Part shown: positions 45,530 through 55,533 of the stretch, in pieces | Layout: each line of letters opens with the position of its first letter | How positions within the stretch are numbered: the stretch's first letter is position 1 | From: Siphonodentalium dalli | Lineage: Eukaryota > Mollusca > Scaphopoda > Gadilida > Siphonodentaliidae | DNA: 64,000 nucleotides | Direction: 5' to 3' | Assembly: GCA_032622095.1 (NCBI GenBank) | Contig: CP136063.1 | Coordinates: 184,243,956 to 184,307,955, forward strand | Program-made: the position numbers and the translations under genes | Notes under the pieces: model-generated | What the model was told of the DNA's origin: nothing | The model's database searches: none | Seen by the model: the letters and a program-made list of their open reading frames with translations, nothing else

Positions 45530-46860
45530 TTCCGATCATCACCAAACTTCATATTTATCTTGATATTGATCTATCAGATGAGAGCTATCAAATATTTTTT
45601 TAATTTTATAGGATAAAATGGTCGCCAGCGGCCATATTGCATTTACGTTATATGTTATCGCGTCATGTCGATATCTAGTATTACTTAGAAATTTCACCTT
45701 TCCAGATTCATAATTGCTCCATTGACTGTAACAGATGGAATTATTCCCCTCTTCGGATAGAGTGTCACTGAAACTATATTTTGTCAGACTGTCTGTATAG
45801 TCACTGATTATATATGGCAATAATCTGTAATAAGATGTAGCACTATTTTATTTTATATTTACATGCAGTGCTGTTTTTATACAACAATTCTAATCCCCCC
45901 TAGATCATCATGTGATCGACCATACGTCGCGCGAGGACCTGGTTGAATTAAGGGGGGTTTTATTGATAACTTCTGTCCTCAAGCTAGATTATACTTATGA
46001 CATTTAATGACATGTTTCTAACGTGGAGGGTTAGATATGCTTGAGACACCACCACTCTTCAATTCACACCAAGTTCTCAGCTGTCATATTCGGATATTAG
46101 AACCCATAGCCATGATATATGGTTTATTTTGTGTATACTAGTAATATAGTTATTTTCAGTACCTTTATATACCAGTACTGTGTATAACAATGCATATAAA
46201 TTAATCCATGTATACATGTATATTGATTCAACGGATTCAGTGGTTTTGTCCATCAGTCTATCAAATTTACGGGGAAAACATGGCCACAAGCAGTACACCC
46301 GGCTAAATTTCGAATTTGAATCAATTGGCGCACCCTGCAGCCAGCTTTTATTGGAGAACTTTTTCTCATGTGGATAGTTTGGGTCACCGCTAGATGTGAG
46401 CCATGTTTTGTTCTCAAGCTGTCCTTGTGAAGACATCACTGCCAGCGGTGATCTTGAATTTTACTATTTTTATGGCTAAATAATTTGGTTGATCCTACAG
46501 ACGACACCCCTTGTCCGATCGTCACCAGATTCCACAATGATCTTCTGGATAACCAGGGTGCATGAGAGTAATCTAATTTTCCCGAATTTCGTTAAAAAAC
46601 ATTACCACAGGCAGCAATTTGGTATCTTACTGTTTGATCCTCTTTTGCATGACTGAATTGTTTAGCAACTGTACAGACATATCCCTCATCTGATAGTCAC
46701 CACACTTTATATTGATCTTCGGGCTGACAACTAGATGGGAGCTATCGAATGCTTTGAATTTTTTTGGAAAACATTGTCGCCAGCAGTCATCTTCTATTTT
46801 GGTTTTTATATACATGTATATCTCTTCATTCGGATAGCCAGTATTACGTAGGTACTTCAA
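45530..46860. repeat. Old diverged repeats with GTCGCCAGCGGCCAT phrase
   Basis: The order CCGATC(A/G)TCACCA, TTGATCT..., GAGCTATC(A/G)AA, then AAAATGGTCGCCAGCGGCCAT or AAACATTGTCGCCAGCAGTC is recognisable at 45,532-45,640 and 46,687-46,795, with partial versions near 46,240-46,290 and 46,516-46,610. The copies are strongly diverged. No coding motif was found. Confidence 0.5.
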
Positions 46861-47045
46861 CTTTCCGCATTCCTGCCATCATTTGAAATATAAATATTTA
46901 CCTGATACATGCACCCTTCAAAATTTGTTTCGTCGTATCTATTTTAATGACCCGTATGGTAATATTGATACAGATATATTTGTCAAACATTTCTTTGTAC
47001 AATATACAGGTATTTAGTTTGTAACTAAATCTAGAAATATATAAT

Positions 47046-47541
47046 AGTAGCTGGTGGACCCTACTTCGTCCGGGATGTTCCCCTCTGATTTTCGGAGAAT
47101 TGCGCGATTTAACCTTGAATTGACCATTTTAAAGGTGAACGTCATGTCGGGTCACGATTTGACCCGTCCAAAACACTCCCCGGAAAGTCACGACAAAAGT
47201 ACCCGTCGAAATCCGCCCGGCTTTACCCGATTTGACCTTGAATTGACAATTTTGAATGTCAAGATCAGGTCAGGGTCATGATTTGACCCACCCGAAACAC
47301 TCCTGGGACAAAAGTAACAGTAGGTATTATATTTCGTTGAAATACTTCCGTTTTACCAGATTTGACCTTGAATTGATCTTTTTGAACGTCAAAGTCAGGT
47401 CGGGATCAAGATTTGACCCGTCCAAAATACTCCCTGGAAATAATTTCCCCTAGGTATCAAATGTCGTCAAATCTGTCCGGCAGTTTTCCCGGCCATAGCT
47501 AACAGACAAACAGACAGACAAATGTCCAAAATATATATTAA
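47046..47541 (-). mobile_element. Helitron-like element with half-site blocks, inverted copy
   Basis: A minus-strand relative of 2,428-3,173. The 3' end near 47,046 shows the GC hairpin region CCCGGACGAAGTAGGG and a mutated terminus (CTACT for CTAGT). The body has three blocks with TTGACCTTGAATTGA, and the 5' end near 47,500-47,540 is the TCTGTCTGT-rich start next to an AT run. No ORF. Confidence 0.65.
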
Positions 47542-47583
47542 ACTAGCTGATGTACTCGACTTCGTTCGGGCTATTTAGGGATT
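47542..47583 (-). mobile_element. Helitron-like 3' terminus joined to LINE F
   Basis: On the minus strand it reads AGCCCGAACGAAGTCGAGTA and then CATCAGCTAGT, ending at 47,542. The GC-rich hairpin region and CTAGT are the Helitron 3' signature. The sequence on the inner side is LINE F, so this end belongs to an outer Helitron-like element that either contains, or was joined to, the LINE. Confidence 0.6.
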
Positions 47584-50211
47584 TACCTGATCGATGCATT
47601 CAAACCGTAGATCGGCTTGACAGCTACTATGACGAGATTGTGTCAGTCATAAGAAATGCCACACAACAAGTCATACCGTCTAGGAGGTTCAATCGCCACC
47701 TCAGACCTTTTTGGAATGATACCTTAAAAGAACTGCATCATAATATGGCATCAATGCGACAAGTGTGGATATCTGCCGGGAGACCACGGGAGGAATCACA
47801 CATTGCATATAGAGCATACAAAGACGCAAAATGTCTATTTCGTGCACAATTCCGCAAATCGAACGAGCTCTATCTCCAAGAAATGGATGACAAGCTAGAC
47901 AAAATGGCCGAACTTGACATAAACAGCTTTTTTAGGGCTTTCAACAAAAGGAAAGTTCAACGGCAAACCGCATCAAACTGTTTATTTGAAGTAAACGGTT
48001 CCACACTTAGAGACCCACAGGCGGTAATTGAAGCTTGGTCATCTTATTATGAGAACCTCTATTCCCCATTACAATCTAACGATTTTGACGAAAAACACTT
48101 TTCATATGTTAACGCGGAAATTGAGAACATACGCTCGTCGCACGGGTATAGCGACATTGATGCAGATTTATGTTTCAATGTGTCTATTGATGAAGTAAAA
48201 TATGTACTGCAAAATGCCAAGAAAGGCAAGGCGCCTGGTTTAGACACCTTATGTTATGAACATATAATTTATGGTGGAGAGCGCCTGCAGAGCTCAGTTG
48301 CAACATTGATGTCCAAAATGGTTGAACTCAACCACGTCCCAGCACGAGCCAAAATAGGCCTTATGGTACCGCTCTTCAAAGGCGGCAATAAATCCAAAAT
48401 ACAATTTGATAATTATCGTGCTATCACATTGCTCCCTGTTTTATATAAAATATTTGAGAAAATTATTTTGAACCGTCTTGAAAACTTTTCAACAGATCTC
48501 ATCAAAGTACACCCACTGCAACATGGATTTCAAAAAGGGGTTAGCTGCCTCGCGTCGTCCTTCATAATCCAGGAAAGTATCGCCTTCACGGCCGAAAATC
48601 ACAGCCCACTGTTTGCTTGTTTTTTAGATGTCCGTAAAGCTTTTGACACAGTTTGGATTCACGGTCTCCTGCTCAAACTCTATCAACGTGGATTCACTGG
48701 TAAAATATGGCATATAATCAGTTCTCTGTTAAGTGGAATAAAATGCTCTGTTCAATGTAATGGTTCGATTTCGCGATACGTCGATATACAACAGGGAACA
48801 CGTCAAGGAATATACTCGCCCCCTTATTTTACATGATCTTCATCGATGAACTAATTTTCCAACTTGAAAACAGTCACCATGGTTTCCCCGTCGGTTCTGC
48901 GTGTTGCGCATCGCCAACTCAAGCCGACGATATGACTCTCTTGTCTCTAACTTCTTCTGGTCTCCAAACTTTGTGTGACCTATGCAGCTCATACAGTAAA
49001 AAATGGAGATTTAAATACAACCAGGATAAATGCAAAGTAGTCATTTTTAATGAACCATCTTCCTTACAAAGGTCCCGAGAAACAGTAGTTTGGATTGTAA
49101 ATGATGAACCCGTGTCGGTATCAGATCAGGTCACACACCTTGGAATCCCATTACAAAACATTAACATGGGCAACCGTCTGACTGACCACATATGCACCAA
49201 AATACGCTCTACGTATCTCATGTTAAGTAACGCTGGTATGTATGCCGGTGGCATAACGCCCCTCAGCTCAAACACTTTGTACAACACTGTAGTTTTACCC
49301 AAAGGCCTATACGGGTCTGAATTCCTTTGCGGCATATGTTTGACAAATGAAAACTCGTTGGAAAAAGTTCACAGGTTTTGCTTAAAACAAATTCAAAGAC
49401 TCCCTTATAGAGCGCGCACAGATGTGGTACAAGGCTTACTTGGACTATGCCCTCTATCAGCAGTTATCGACAAGAGAAAACTTAGTCTGCTTGGGTCTCT
49501 TTGCAGGACGGCACATGAAAAGACATCGAAAACGATTTTCATGTTCCGTCTTAAGAGTCACCTTCAACAATCTAATTGTAATGCATCGTTTATTTCAGAA
49601 ATCATTAAAATTCTTGACAACTATATAACCTCACATCCTATCTAACATCGTTTCTAGAAGAAGGACACTTCCCATCCAAGGAGGCATGGAAATCCCTCAT
49701 AGTAACAGAAATCAAACAAGCAAACGAGCAGCAGTCATGGCAGACACGATTACGCAATGAACATGCCCTAGTCCCATTCGCAAATAATCATAGTTCACTG
49801 TCAATTTCACCTCTTTGGCTAGCATGTAGAAGCTATCCTCAACATAAGCTTGAATTTCTAGAAATAGCCAAAATCCTGGCCCGGGCCTTGTCCCCAGCAC
49901 ACGGAAAGTGTCAGATATGTCATAAACTCTTTGAAAACGAAATCGAACATGCAATCCTCTTATGTTCCGCCTTTGCCGAGACAAGAATCGAAATATGGTT
50001 CAATGTCATAGAGGACTTCGGTATACCTTGTTTCTTATATATTGACAACTTGAGCCCCGTAGATCAGTTGATGATATTTCTTGCTTGCATTCCGCCACCC
50101 ATGCGGGACCTCGTAAATGATATTAAGCAATTTACCATGTTTCTTGTTCGAAATTCATTTAAACTGTGGAAATTGTATACGGATCTGATCCGGTTAGAAT
50201 CTATCGACTAA
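47584..50211 (+). pseudogene. LINE F: ORF2 of a LINE E relative
   Basis: Three frames together give one ORF2 lacking the endonuclease. Frame 1 (47,550-48,836) reads RRFNRHLRPFWNDTLKELHH, GKAPGLDTLCYEHI, YRAITLLPVLYKIFEKI, FLDVRKAFDTVW and GTRQG. A 2-base TA duplication at about 48,812 shifts to frame 2 (48,833-49,645): MIFIDEL, the catalytic QADDMTLLS, KKWRFKYNQDK, HLGIPL and LPKGLYGSEF. Another shift near 49,645 leads to frame 3 (about 49,648-50,211): FLEEGHFPSKEAWK and the C-terminal finger CQICHKLFENEIEHAILLC (49,912-49,968). The finger has the same C-x2-C-x9-H-x4-C spacing as in LINE E. The first ten codons of the open frame come from the Helitron-like terminus. It is 5'-truncated and dead. 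A polyadenylation-like AATAAAG follows at 50,333. Confidence 0.87.
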
Positions 50212-51414
50212 ATGGATCACTTGTAAACCGCTCACGAACCGCTCTGCTCGAAGACAGAAACAAGAAATACATAATTAATTTGTAATTAGTAGCATCTAAC
50301 TAAACATGATATACACATGTACTTTATAACGAAAATAAAGCTATATCGCAGACAACTCAGTCTCGCTCCATTCGACAGATACTCGTATAATTATCCAGTT
50401 GAAGTGTTTCGTGAAATCAGAAATACACGAGGCTTACAGGTGTAATGCTTATACCTCATTGAATTTGTATTGCGCATATTTTGTGTATAAAACCATGTGA
50501 TATATTGATGTTTATTTTTTGTCAACTATGTTGAAACACTAATCTTGTGTATGATGCATAATGTTTAAACTCTCCGTTTGCGGAGGAAATAAAGGTATAT
50601 ATATATATGTCCCACTATTGTTTTATTGTTTCTGTCATTTTCTCCTTAATTTATCTGTCTCATGTTGTCCTGATCACTTGCCTCTTCCTTCTTTTCTGCC
50701 TCCATATCACGCAATACTCAGATTATATTATATAATCTCCAATTATCAGAATGCCATTATTTCCAATCGTTCCCGCCCGAACTACAGCCTCGCTCACTTA
50801 TAAAGAGCGTTCTCTTCAAAGACATGATAGTTATTTGAGGTATTGTTTTCTCTTTTTTATTTGCTTGATAAGCGGAACTTTTGACCAATTTGATGTAAAA
50901 TCGAACACTGGATCTTTAAGTCATACAGTTATGTAAGAAGGAATTGTCACTACATACATCATAGTGAAATCGCTCTACAAATTAATGTATAACCATTACA
51001 CCAACGGTATATTCTTTTCACCGTGTATTTCCGCAATGAAGGAAATAATTGATTGTTGCGGCGTGTTTGGGTGAACGAATATTCACTTATAAACACGATG
51101 TGCATTTTGTGGCTCAAATAAAGTGTTATCAAAACACAGATTCATGGCCGCGGTAATTAGCGGATTAATTGTGATATAATTTATCCATATACTTAACAAG
51201 TGGGATTTCTATCATAATTCGATACGAAAAGGGGACATTTTAGCAGATGAGTTTCATTTCGTCGGATACGGGAGTGGAGCGAGGCGGACAGAATTGCTTT
51301 GTCCGTATTAGTTCCTCTCGGTCAGACATTGAGCACGGGTGAGTTGTGTGGCCGCGCCCTCGGGTGCAGCTGCCCTCGTGCTTAACGCCAGTGAGACGGT
51401 TTTGGATTAGGATT
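50212..51414. other. Intergenic DNA, includes ATAAAGAGCG motif
   Basis: ATAAAGAGCG lies at 50,800-50,809. From about 51,240 the sequence becomes GC-richer and leads into the next ORF. CGGGTGAGTTG at 51,337 could be a splice donor, but this is weak. Confidence 0.35.
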
Positions 51415-52086
51415 ATGGACTTAATCCCTGAAGCTGTGTTGGCCGCAGTGCAAACGTGTCGGGTAGTGGACATTGCTAACTGGACTCTCCAGTCTAGCAG
51501 GGGCTACCTGACCCTTTGCCTGGAGTTTCGGACTGAAGATGCTGTTACCCAGAGATCTCAGGACCGGGACGCCAACCCCAGAACAACCCGATGTCAAATG
51601 AAGCAAGGGGGAAAGAAGGGACCAATTAAGAAGACGCCTTCTAGAAGAAAAAGGGACGCTGATAGACGGGCGAAATGGAAACAGAAGAAGGGGGTGACCG
51701 TTGATCTGCCGGTCACTCCTCCCCGTGTGGTCCAGTCGTCAAGTGTCACAGCCAGTAGGTCGGAGTTGTCTGAGAGACGCCCAGACATCCCGACCTGCTT
51801 GGAGACAGACATCACTACAGCTAGCAGGGATTCCGTTGATCTGCCGGAAGTCCCTGCTGTCGTCATCGAGGCGAGCGGAGAAAGGGAACAGGATACTACC
51901 CCTGTTGTTCCTGCCGCCAGCTTCGACGTGGAGTTGGACAGTCTACCACACCGGACACCGGAATTCCATCTCATCCCGGTGTCCCCAGCTCTATGGGCAG
52001 CAACAGCGCTAACACCTCCACGGGAGCATCTCACTTTGCCGACGGCTATTGTTTCCGGGGACTATTGTTGCACGAGGTGGCAATAA
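51415..52086 (+). CDS. Unidentified basic protein, probably transposon-associated
   Basis: The frame is open from 51,346. The Met at 51,415 (MDLIPEAVLAAVQTCR) gives 223 residues and is the more natural start. A short conserved-looking head (NWTLQSSRGYLTLCLEFR) is followed by a strongly basic segment (GGKKGPIKKTPSRRKRDADR, then RAKWKQKKG) and a long Ser/Thr/Pro/Glu-rich low-complexity tail (for example VDLPEVPAVVIEASGERE). The layout resembles accessory or ORF1-like proteins of invertebrate transposons with a K(S/T)PSRRRRDA-type motif, but I cannot name a family. The region is GC-richer than its neighbours, which supports real coding. AATAAA occurs at 52,287. It converges with the MULE gene. 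The antisense frame at 51,594-52,034 is taken as a shadow. No catalytic motif was seen. Confidence 0.45.
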   Translation: MDLIPEAVLAAVQTCRVVDIANWTLQSSRGYLTLCLEFRTEDAVTQRSQDRDANPRTTRCQMKQGGKKGPIKKTPSRRKRDADRRAKWKQKKGVTVDLPVTPPRVVQSSSVTASRSELSERRPDIPTCLETDITTASRDSVDLPEVPAVVIEASGEREQDTTPVVPAASFDVELDSLPHRTPEFHLIPVSPALWAATALTPPREHLTLPTAIVSGDYCCTRWQ

Positions 52087-52389
52087 TCCCTTACTTCAAT
52101 CATTTGCCGCTTATAGTCTATTCCTCTTTTCTTTTGGTGTTTTAATGGTTTGTCCTCTCTTTTTGTAGGTTTTTAATGATTTGTCAATTTGGGAACGAGG
52201 GTTTTGGAACCTTTGGTGCTGATTCAATGTTGATGTCAGGAAATAATCTATGTCATGTTTTATTTATTTATTGATACAAAATAATTAATAAAATACATAC
52301 AAGGAGATAACAAACATATAACAAATACACGAGAATACTTTAACAAACAGCTCAATGGCGAACTAATTTAGCGATTGAATCTAAGTATT

Positions 52390-53160
52390 CTACAACGTCG
52401 ATCTCGTTTTCCCTGAATATTCTCTTGAAATGTACAAGAGACGCGTTGACCGCCCGATATTGTCTTCTCTGTGGTGAACTCTGCCGCCACCAATCAGTTG
52501 AAGTATCGTCGATTCTGTATAGGATTGCGCTTTTTTAATGTGTTCGATCATGTCGAATATATTTGGTTTTGAAGCTGCTATATAACCTTGAAGTTTTCTG
52601 TGCCATACTTCGACATGGTTTGTGGTCCGGGGGCCGGTTGTATTATAGTGATTCCACATGGTACGGCCTTCGTCACCTTCAATCCACTGCATAGTCACAT
52701 AATCGGAAAACTTTGTCACGCGGTCGTCGATTGGGCGGTCTGTTGTTTCCATATATTCTTCCCATTCTTCTAGTACATTGAGCCAAGCATCGCTCAACTG
52801 GTCGACGGGGACGAATGGTAAGGCGATGGCACGTCGAATTAAGTTCCTTATCTCTGAATATGGTTCGTCATACTCTGCCTTCATATGACACGTGACTGTA
52901 GCATACTTATATATGCACTGCCTGTAGTAAAACATGCACCCTTTGAGTAGCGTTGTTGGAAAAATGTCTTTAATCGCGTTCTGTGCCGCTTTCTCGTAGT
53001 CTGTGAACACGGTTGGTGGATTAAGCTGGATGTTGAAATCGTTGGCCTTTTGTTTTAGTGTCTGGAAGAATCTGGTGTATGTCGCCTGATTCTTGTTCGA
53101 CGGGAATCCATACACAAGTGGCAGCATCTTGTTGTCGACGAACGCATGTATCGTGTACAT
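52390..53160 (-). pseudogene. MULE transposase domain, N-terminally deleted
   Basis: 256 residues of a MULE (Mutator-like) transposase. MYTIHAFVDNKMLPLVYGF and NQATYTRFFQTLK form the strand region, VFTDYEKAAQNAI holds the second catalytic Asp (residue 54), CMFYYRQ follows, and TTNHVEVWHRKL holds the catalytic Glu (residue 184). The first catalytic Asp, normally in a DGTF-type motif just upstream of YTIH, is absent: a stop codon (TAA) stands three codons before the Met. The FLYWCH exon lies upstream on the same strand. About 100 residues that join the two domains in intact relatives are missing, so the copy cannot make an active enzyme unless an unseen exon exists. AATAAA signals on this strand occur near 52,262-52,272. 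Confidence 0.85.
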
Positions 53161-53191
53161 ATAAATTTATATTTATAAATTAGAACGCTCT

Positions 53192-53485
53192 TTATTGTCT
53201 GGCATTTTGGTTAGAGAAGAATGGATGCTCTTTATAAGAAATTGAAATAAGAAAATGCATGTGTCGTACCTGGTCAGAATCGGCTAGATGATTGTGTTGA
53301 CTCGTTGAAGAACTAACTATCTCGTTCTTTGTGTTGATGGTGGCACCACAGCCATTCTTACAACACACCCAGTGGACATTCTCGGATGGACGTGATTTGA
53401 TGCGGAATTTGAAGTCGTTGAAGACCAGGTGTTTGCCTCCTCGATCGTTGGCGATGAAGAATACATTTACTTGAGAACTTGCCAT
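53192..53485 (-). CDS. FLYWCH zinc-finger exon of the MULE transposase
   Basis: From Met at 53,485: MASSQVNVFFIANDRGGKHL, then a FLYWCH-type finger with F22, F27, W39, C41/C42, C46 and the HNH pair (H64, H66). FLYWCH domains supply DNA binding in animal MULE transposases. The frame reads to a stop at 53,192, but a good splice donor (GACCAG then GTACG) lies after residue 72 (last exon base 53,270), so the natural exon is probably 53,270-53,485. No acceptor that would join it cleanly to the transposase frame at 53,160 was found. The interval between contains CGCTCTTTAT (53,186) and GCTCTTTAT (53,226). Confidence 0.75.
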   Translation of the reverse strand: MASSQVNVFFIANDRGGKHLVFNDFKFRIKSRPSENVHWVCCKNGCGATINTKNEIVSSSTSQHNHLADSDQVRHMHFLISISYKEHPFFSNQNARQ

Positions 53486-53530
53486 GATGAAGATAGAACA
53501 ATGAATATGATCAACTTTGGAGAGACATGG

Positions 53531-53542
53531 GGTTTTTATAGC
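53531..53542 (-). promoter_or_regulatory. TATA box for the FLYWCH/MULE gene
   Basis: The minus strand reads GCTATAAAAACC, with TATAAAAA at 53,533-53,540, about 50 bases upstream of the Met at 53,485. Initiation about 30 bases downstream would leave a 5' UTR of about 20 bases. It is a consensus match at the right distance; activity is inferred. Confidence 0.5.
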
Positions 53543-53798
53543 TCAATACGATCGCTCAATACGAATAACAGTTTACTACTATTTCACTGATTGAACCAGC
53601 TGAGTGAACATGAAATCGCTCATCTGATGAAGACTCATGTGAAATTCGTTTAGCGACATGCTAAAACAACATTGCAAACGGAAGCCGGGAAAACTGTTAT
53701 TTAATTAATACAGACTATAGGCGCGACGATCACACATTGCCGGCGATATTTTTTCAGGCTCGTCGGCAAAGTGAGAATAAGCCACCTCCACCTTCAGT

Positions 53799-54014
53799 AT
53801 GACTACAGAAGATAGAGACGCCCTCTGTGCCAAACTCGACAAATTGCAGGCACAGGCGGATGCAGCACTGGCATTATGTGCAAAGACCCGCGAGGACTAC
53901 CCGTCACCACCACCGTCTCCACCTCCGTCATCAGGAAAAAAGAATCCCGCCAAAAGAAGGAAAAAGAAACGATCAAAATTTCTGAACAAAAATGCTCCTT
54001 TTTTGTGTCCTTAA
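53799..54014 (+). CDS. Small ORF: helix, proline stretch and basic tail
   Basis: 71 residues, divergent from the FLYWCH gene with 313 bases between the two start codons. Residues 1-33 are Ala/Leu/Asp-rich (DALCAKLDKLQAQADAALAL) and look helical. They are followed by SPPPSPPPSS, then the lysine/arginine cluster KKNPAKRRKKKRSKF, which would serve as a nuclear signal or nucleic-acid contact. AAATAAAT follows directly after the stop. I recognise no family. The shared promoter region suggests it could be a second gene of the MULE element, but it could also be a chance or host ORF. Confidence 0.4.
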   Translation: MTTEDRDALCAKLDKLQAQADAALALCAKTREDYPSPPPSPPPSSGKKNPAKRRKKKRSKFLNKNAPFLCP

Positions 54015-54659
54015 AATAAATCTACATAAAAATGAGGGGTGAAGGAATTCGACCATCCCGGGGTTAGCCCCCCAAATCACATTCCCTGCTCGTCGTATAA
54101 ATAAATTGACCATGACCATGTCGGAAATAATTGTCGAGTACCAACTGAAAGATACCGACAACACGCATAATTATGTCATTGCATGAAAGCCAGGTATACA
54201 TGAACTCAAGCTACGATTCAAAGGTACACCATTGTAATGACCAACATAGCAAGTAAATTCAATTCAGTACTGTTTCACTAGTTCACGACTTTACATTTGC
54301 TTATCACTGATATCAGTATTTTTGCTACTATATACACAACCTCTTTTGTTATGTCAAATTGTTATATTATATTATATATTTCGTGATAGCATCATGTACA
54401 CGGCACACGTATATTGCGACAGTGGCTTTCTTCACTTGATTCAACGGCCATGTGAGTCGGCCATGTAAGTCGTGGTGTTTTCTGATTACCAAATCTGGAA
54501 TAAATTTTTTACAAATAAACCTGTTGAGTATGAGTATAACCCAATTTGCATGGCTCGTATTGATCAAACTTACAGTATAACAAAGATCGTAGCGGAGATA
54601 TGTAAGATTAATGTCAAATATTATTTTGCTACCATGTTTTCCATAAAACATACACGACG
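54015..54659. other. Intergenic DNA, nothing recognised
   Basis: No protein motif seen in the short frames of this stretch. Confidence 0.4.
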
Positions 54660-54901
54660 AATTTTAGAAACTCTTCCGATTCCGTGCTTCTGTTCGACTG
54701 TTTCCACCGAACAGGCAATACTAAAAACCGTAACGTGACACCGGCTTCGATTGATCAGCTGATTCGGATCTGTGTACATAATAGCTATTGCATATAACAA
54801 TGTTATTTTTATTGTAAATGTTGTATATATTATATCTCAATACTCATGAAAATGTAATATGAGTTTAAGAGAATAAACTAATTGAATTGAATTGAATTGA
54901 A
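54660..54901 (+). mobile_element. Probable LINE 3' end with (ATTGA)n tail
   Basis: The sequence ends AATATGAGTTTAAGAGAATAAA followed by four to five copies of ATTGA (54,878-54,901). A polyadenylation-like AATAAA followed by a short-unit tandem tail is typical of several LINE families. No coding part could be read upstream, so this is tentative. Confidence 0.4.
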
Positions 54902-54987
54902 TACGCCGATATAGCCTGAGGTGCGAAGAAATAATTGATTGTCACCGCTTTCGGCTGTCTGGATGTTAGTAATACTGCTATATATAG

Positions 54988-55085
54988 GACTATGTTAACT
55001 CTATATTCTCTGAACAATTGGTGTAAAAAATCCTAATAGAACTATTTTTATCGGGCGTTTTCTAACACCGCAAAACTTTCAACAG
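54988..55085 (-). repeat. Dispersed repeat, partner of 44,283-44,375
   Basis: See the partner: CGGGCGTTTTCTAAC, AGAACTATTTTTAT and TTCTCTGAACAATTG. Confidence 0.8.
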
Positions 55086-55533
55086 TCTCCGTTGGAGGGT
55101 GTCCATATTCGAAATGCTTACTGCATCCCCCCCCCCCCCCCCCTTAATCGGACCAACACAAGTTTTGCATAGTTGAATTTGCACCCATTGCAATTAATGC
55201 TCAGGCCTAATGGCCGAAAAATAGTTCTATATACCCAGTATGAAAACAATTAAGATATTATAACCTTAAAATTGCATAAATACCATGGTTCGACCCCGTG
55301 TGAGAAAATTTTGAAAAACGCAAGAAAATCGCAAAATCCTGGCATCTAGACTGGCCTCAAGATTTCCAAGTGTTGGGAATTTAAACCTCATACTCACCAT
55401 TAAGTTGGAAAATTTCCAATGACCATTTCAGTCCACAATTTTGACCATATGTTGTAAAATATTGTTTTCTTAAACAAATTAGCATTTTTTTTAATTGGCA
55501 ACGGGAGAGGGACCAGGACACACCGGGCCGACA
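55086..55533. repeat. 17-base C run and GTTGGAAATTT-family copy
   Basis: A C run stands at 55,127-55,143. From about 55,330 to 55,480 the words AGACTGGCCTCAAGATTTCC, AGTTGGAAAATTTCC and GACCATTTCAGTCC match the family at 26,380-26,420 (reverse) and 20,768-20,965. Confidence 0.45.

Noticed and set aside
51594-52034. 146-residue antisense frame
   Set aside because: It is a shadow of the plus-strand basic ORF; its composition mirrors that GC-rich coding strand and no motif is present.
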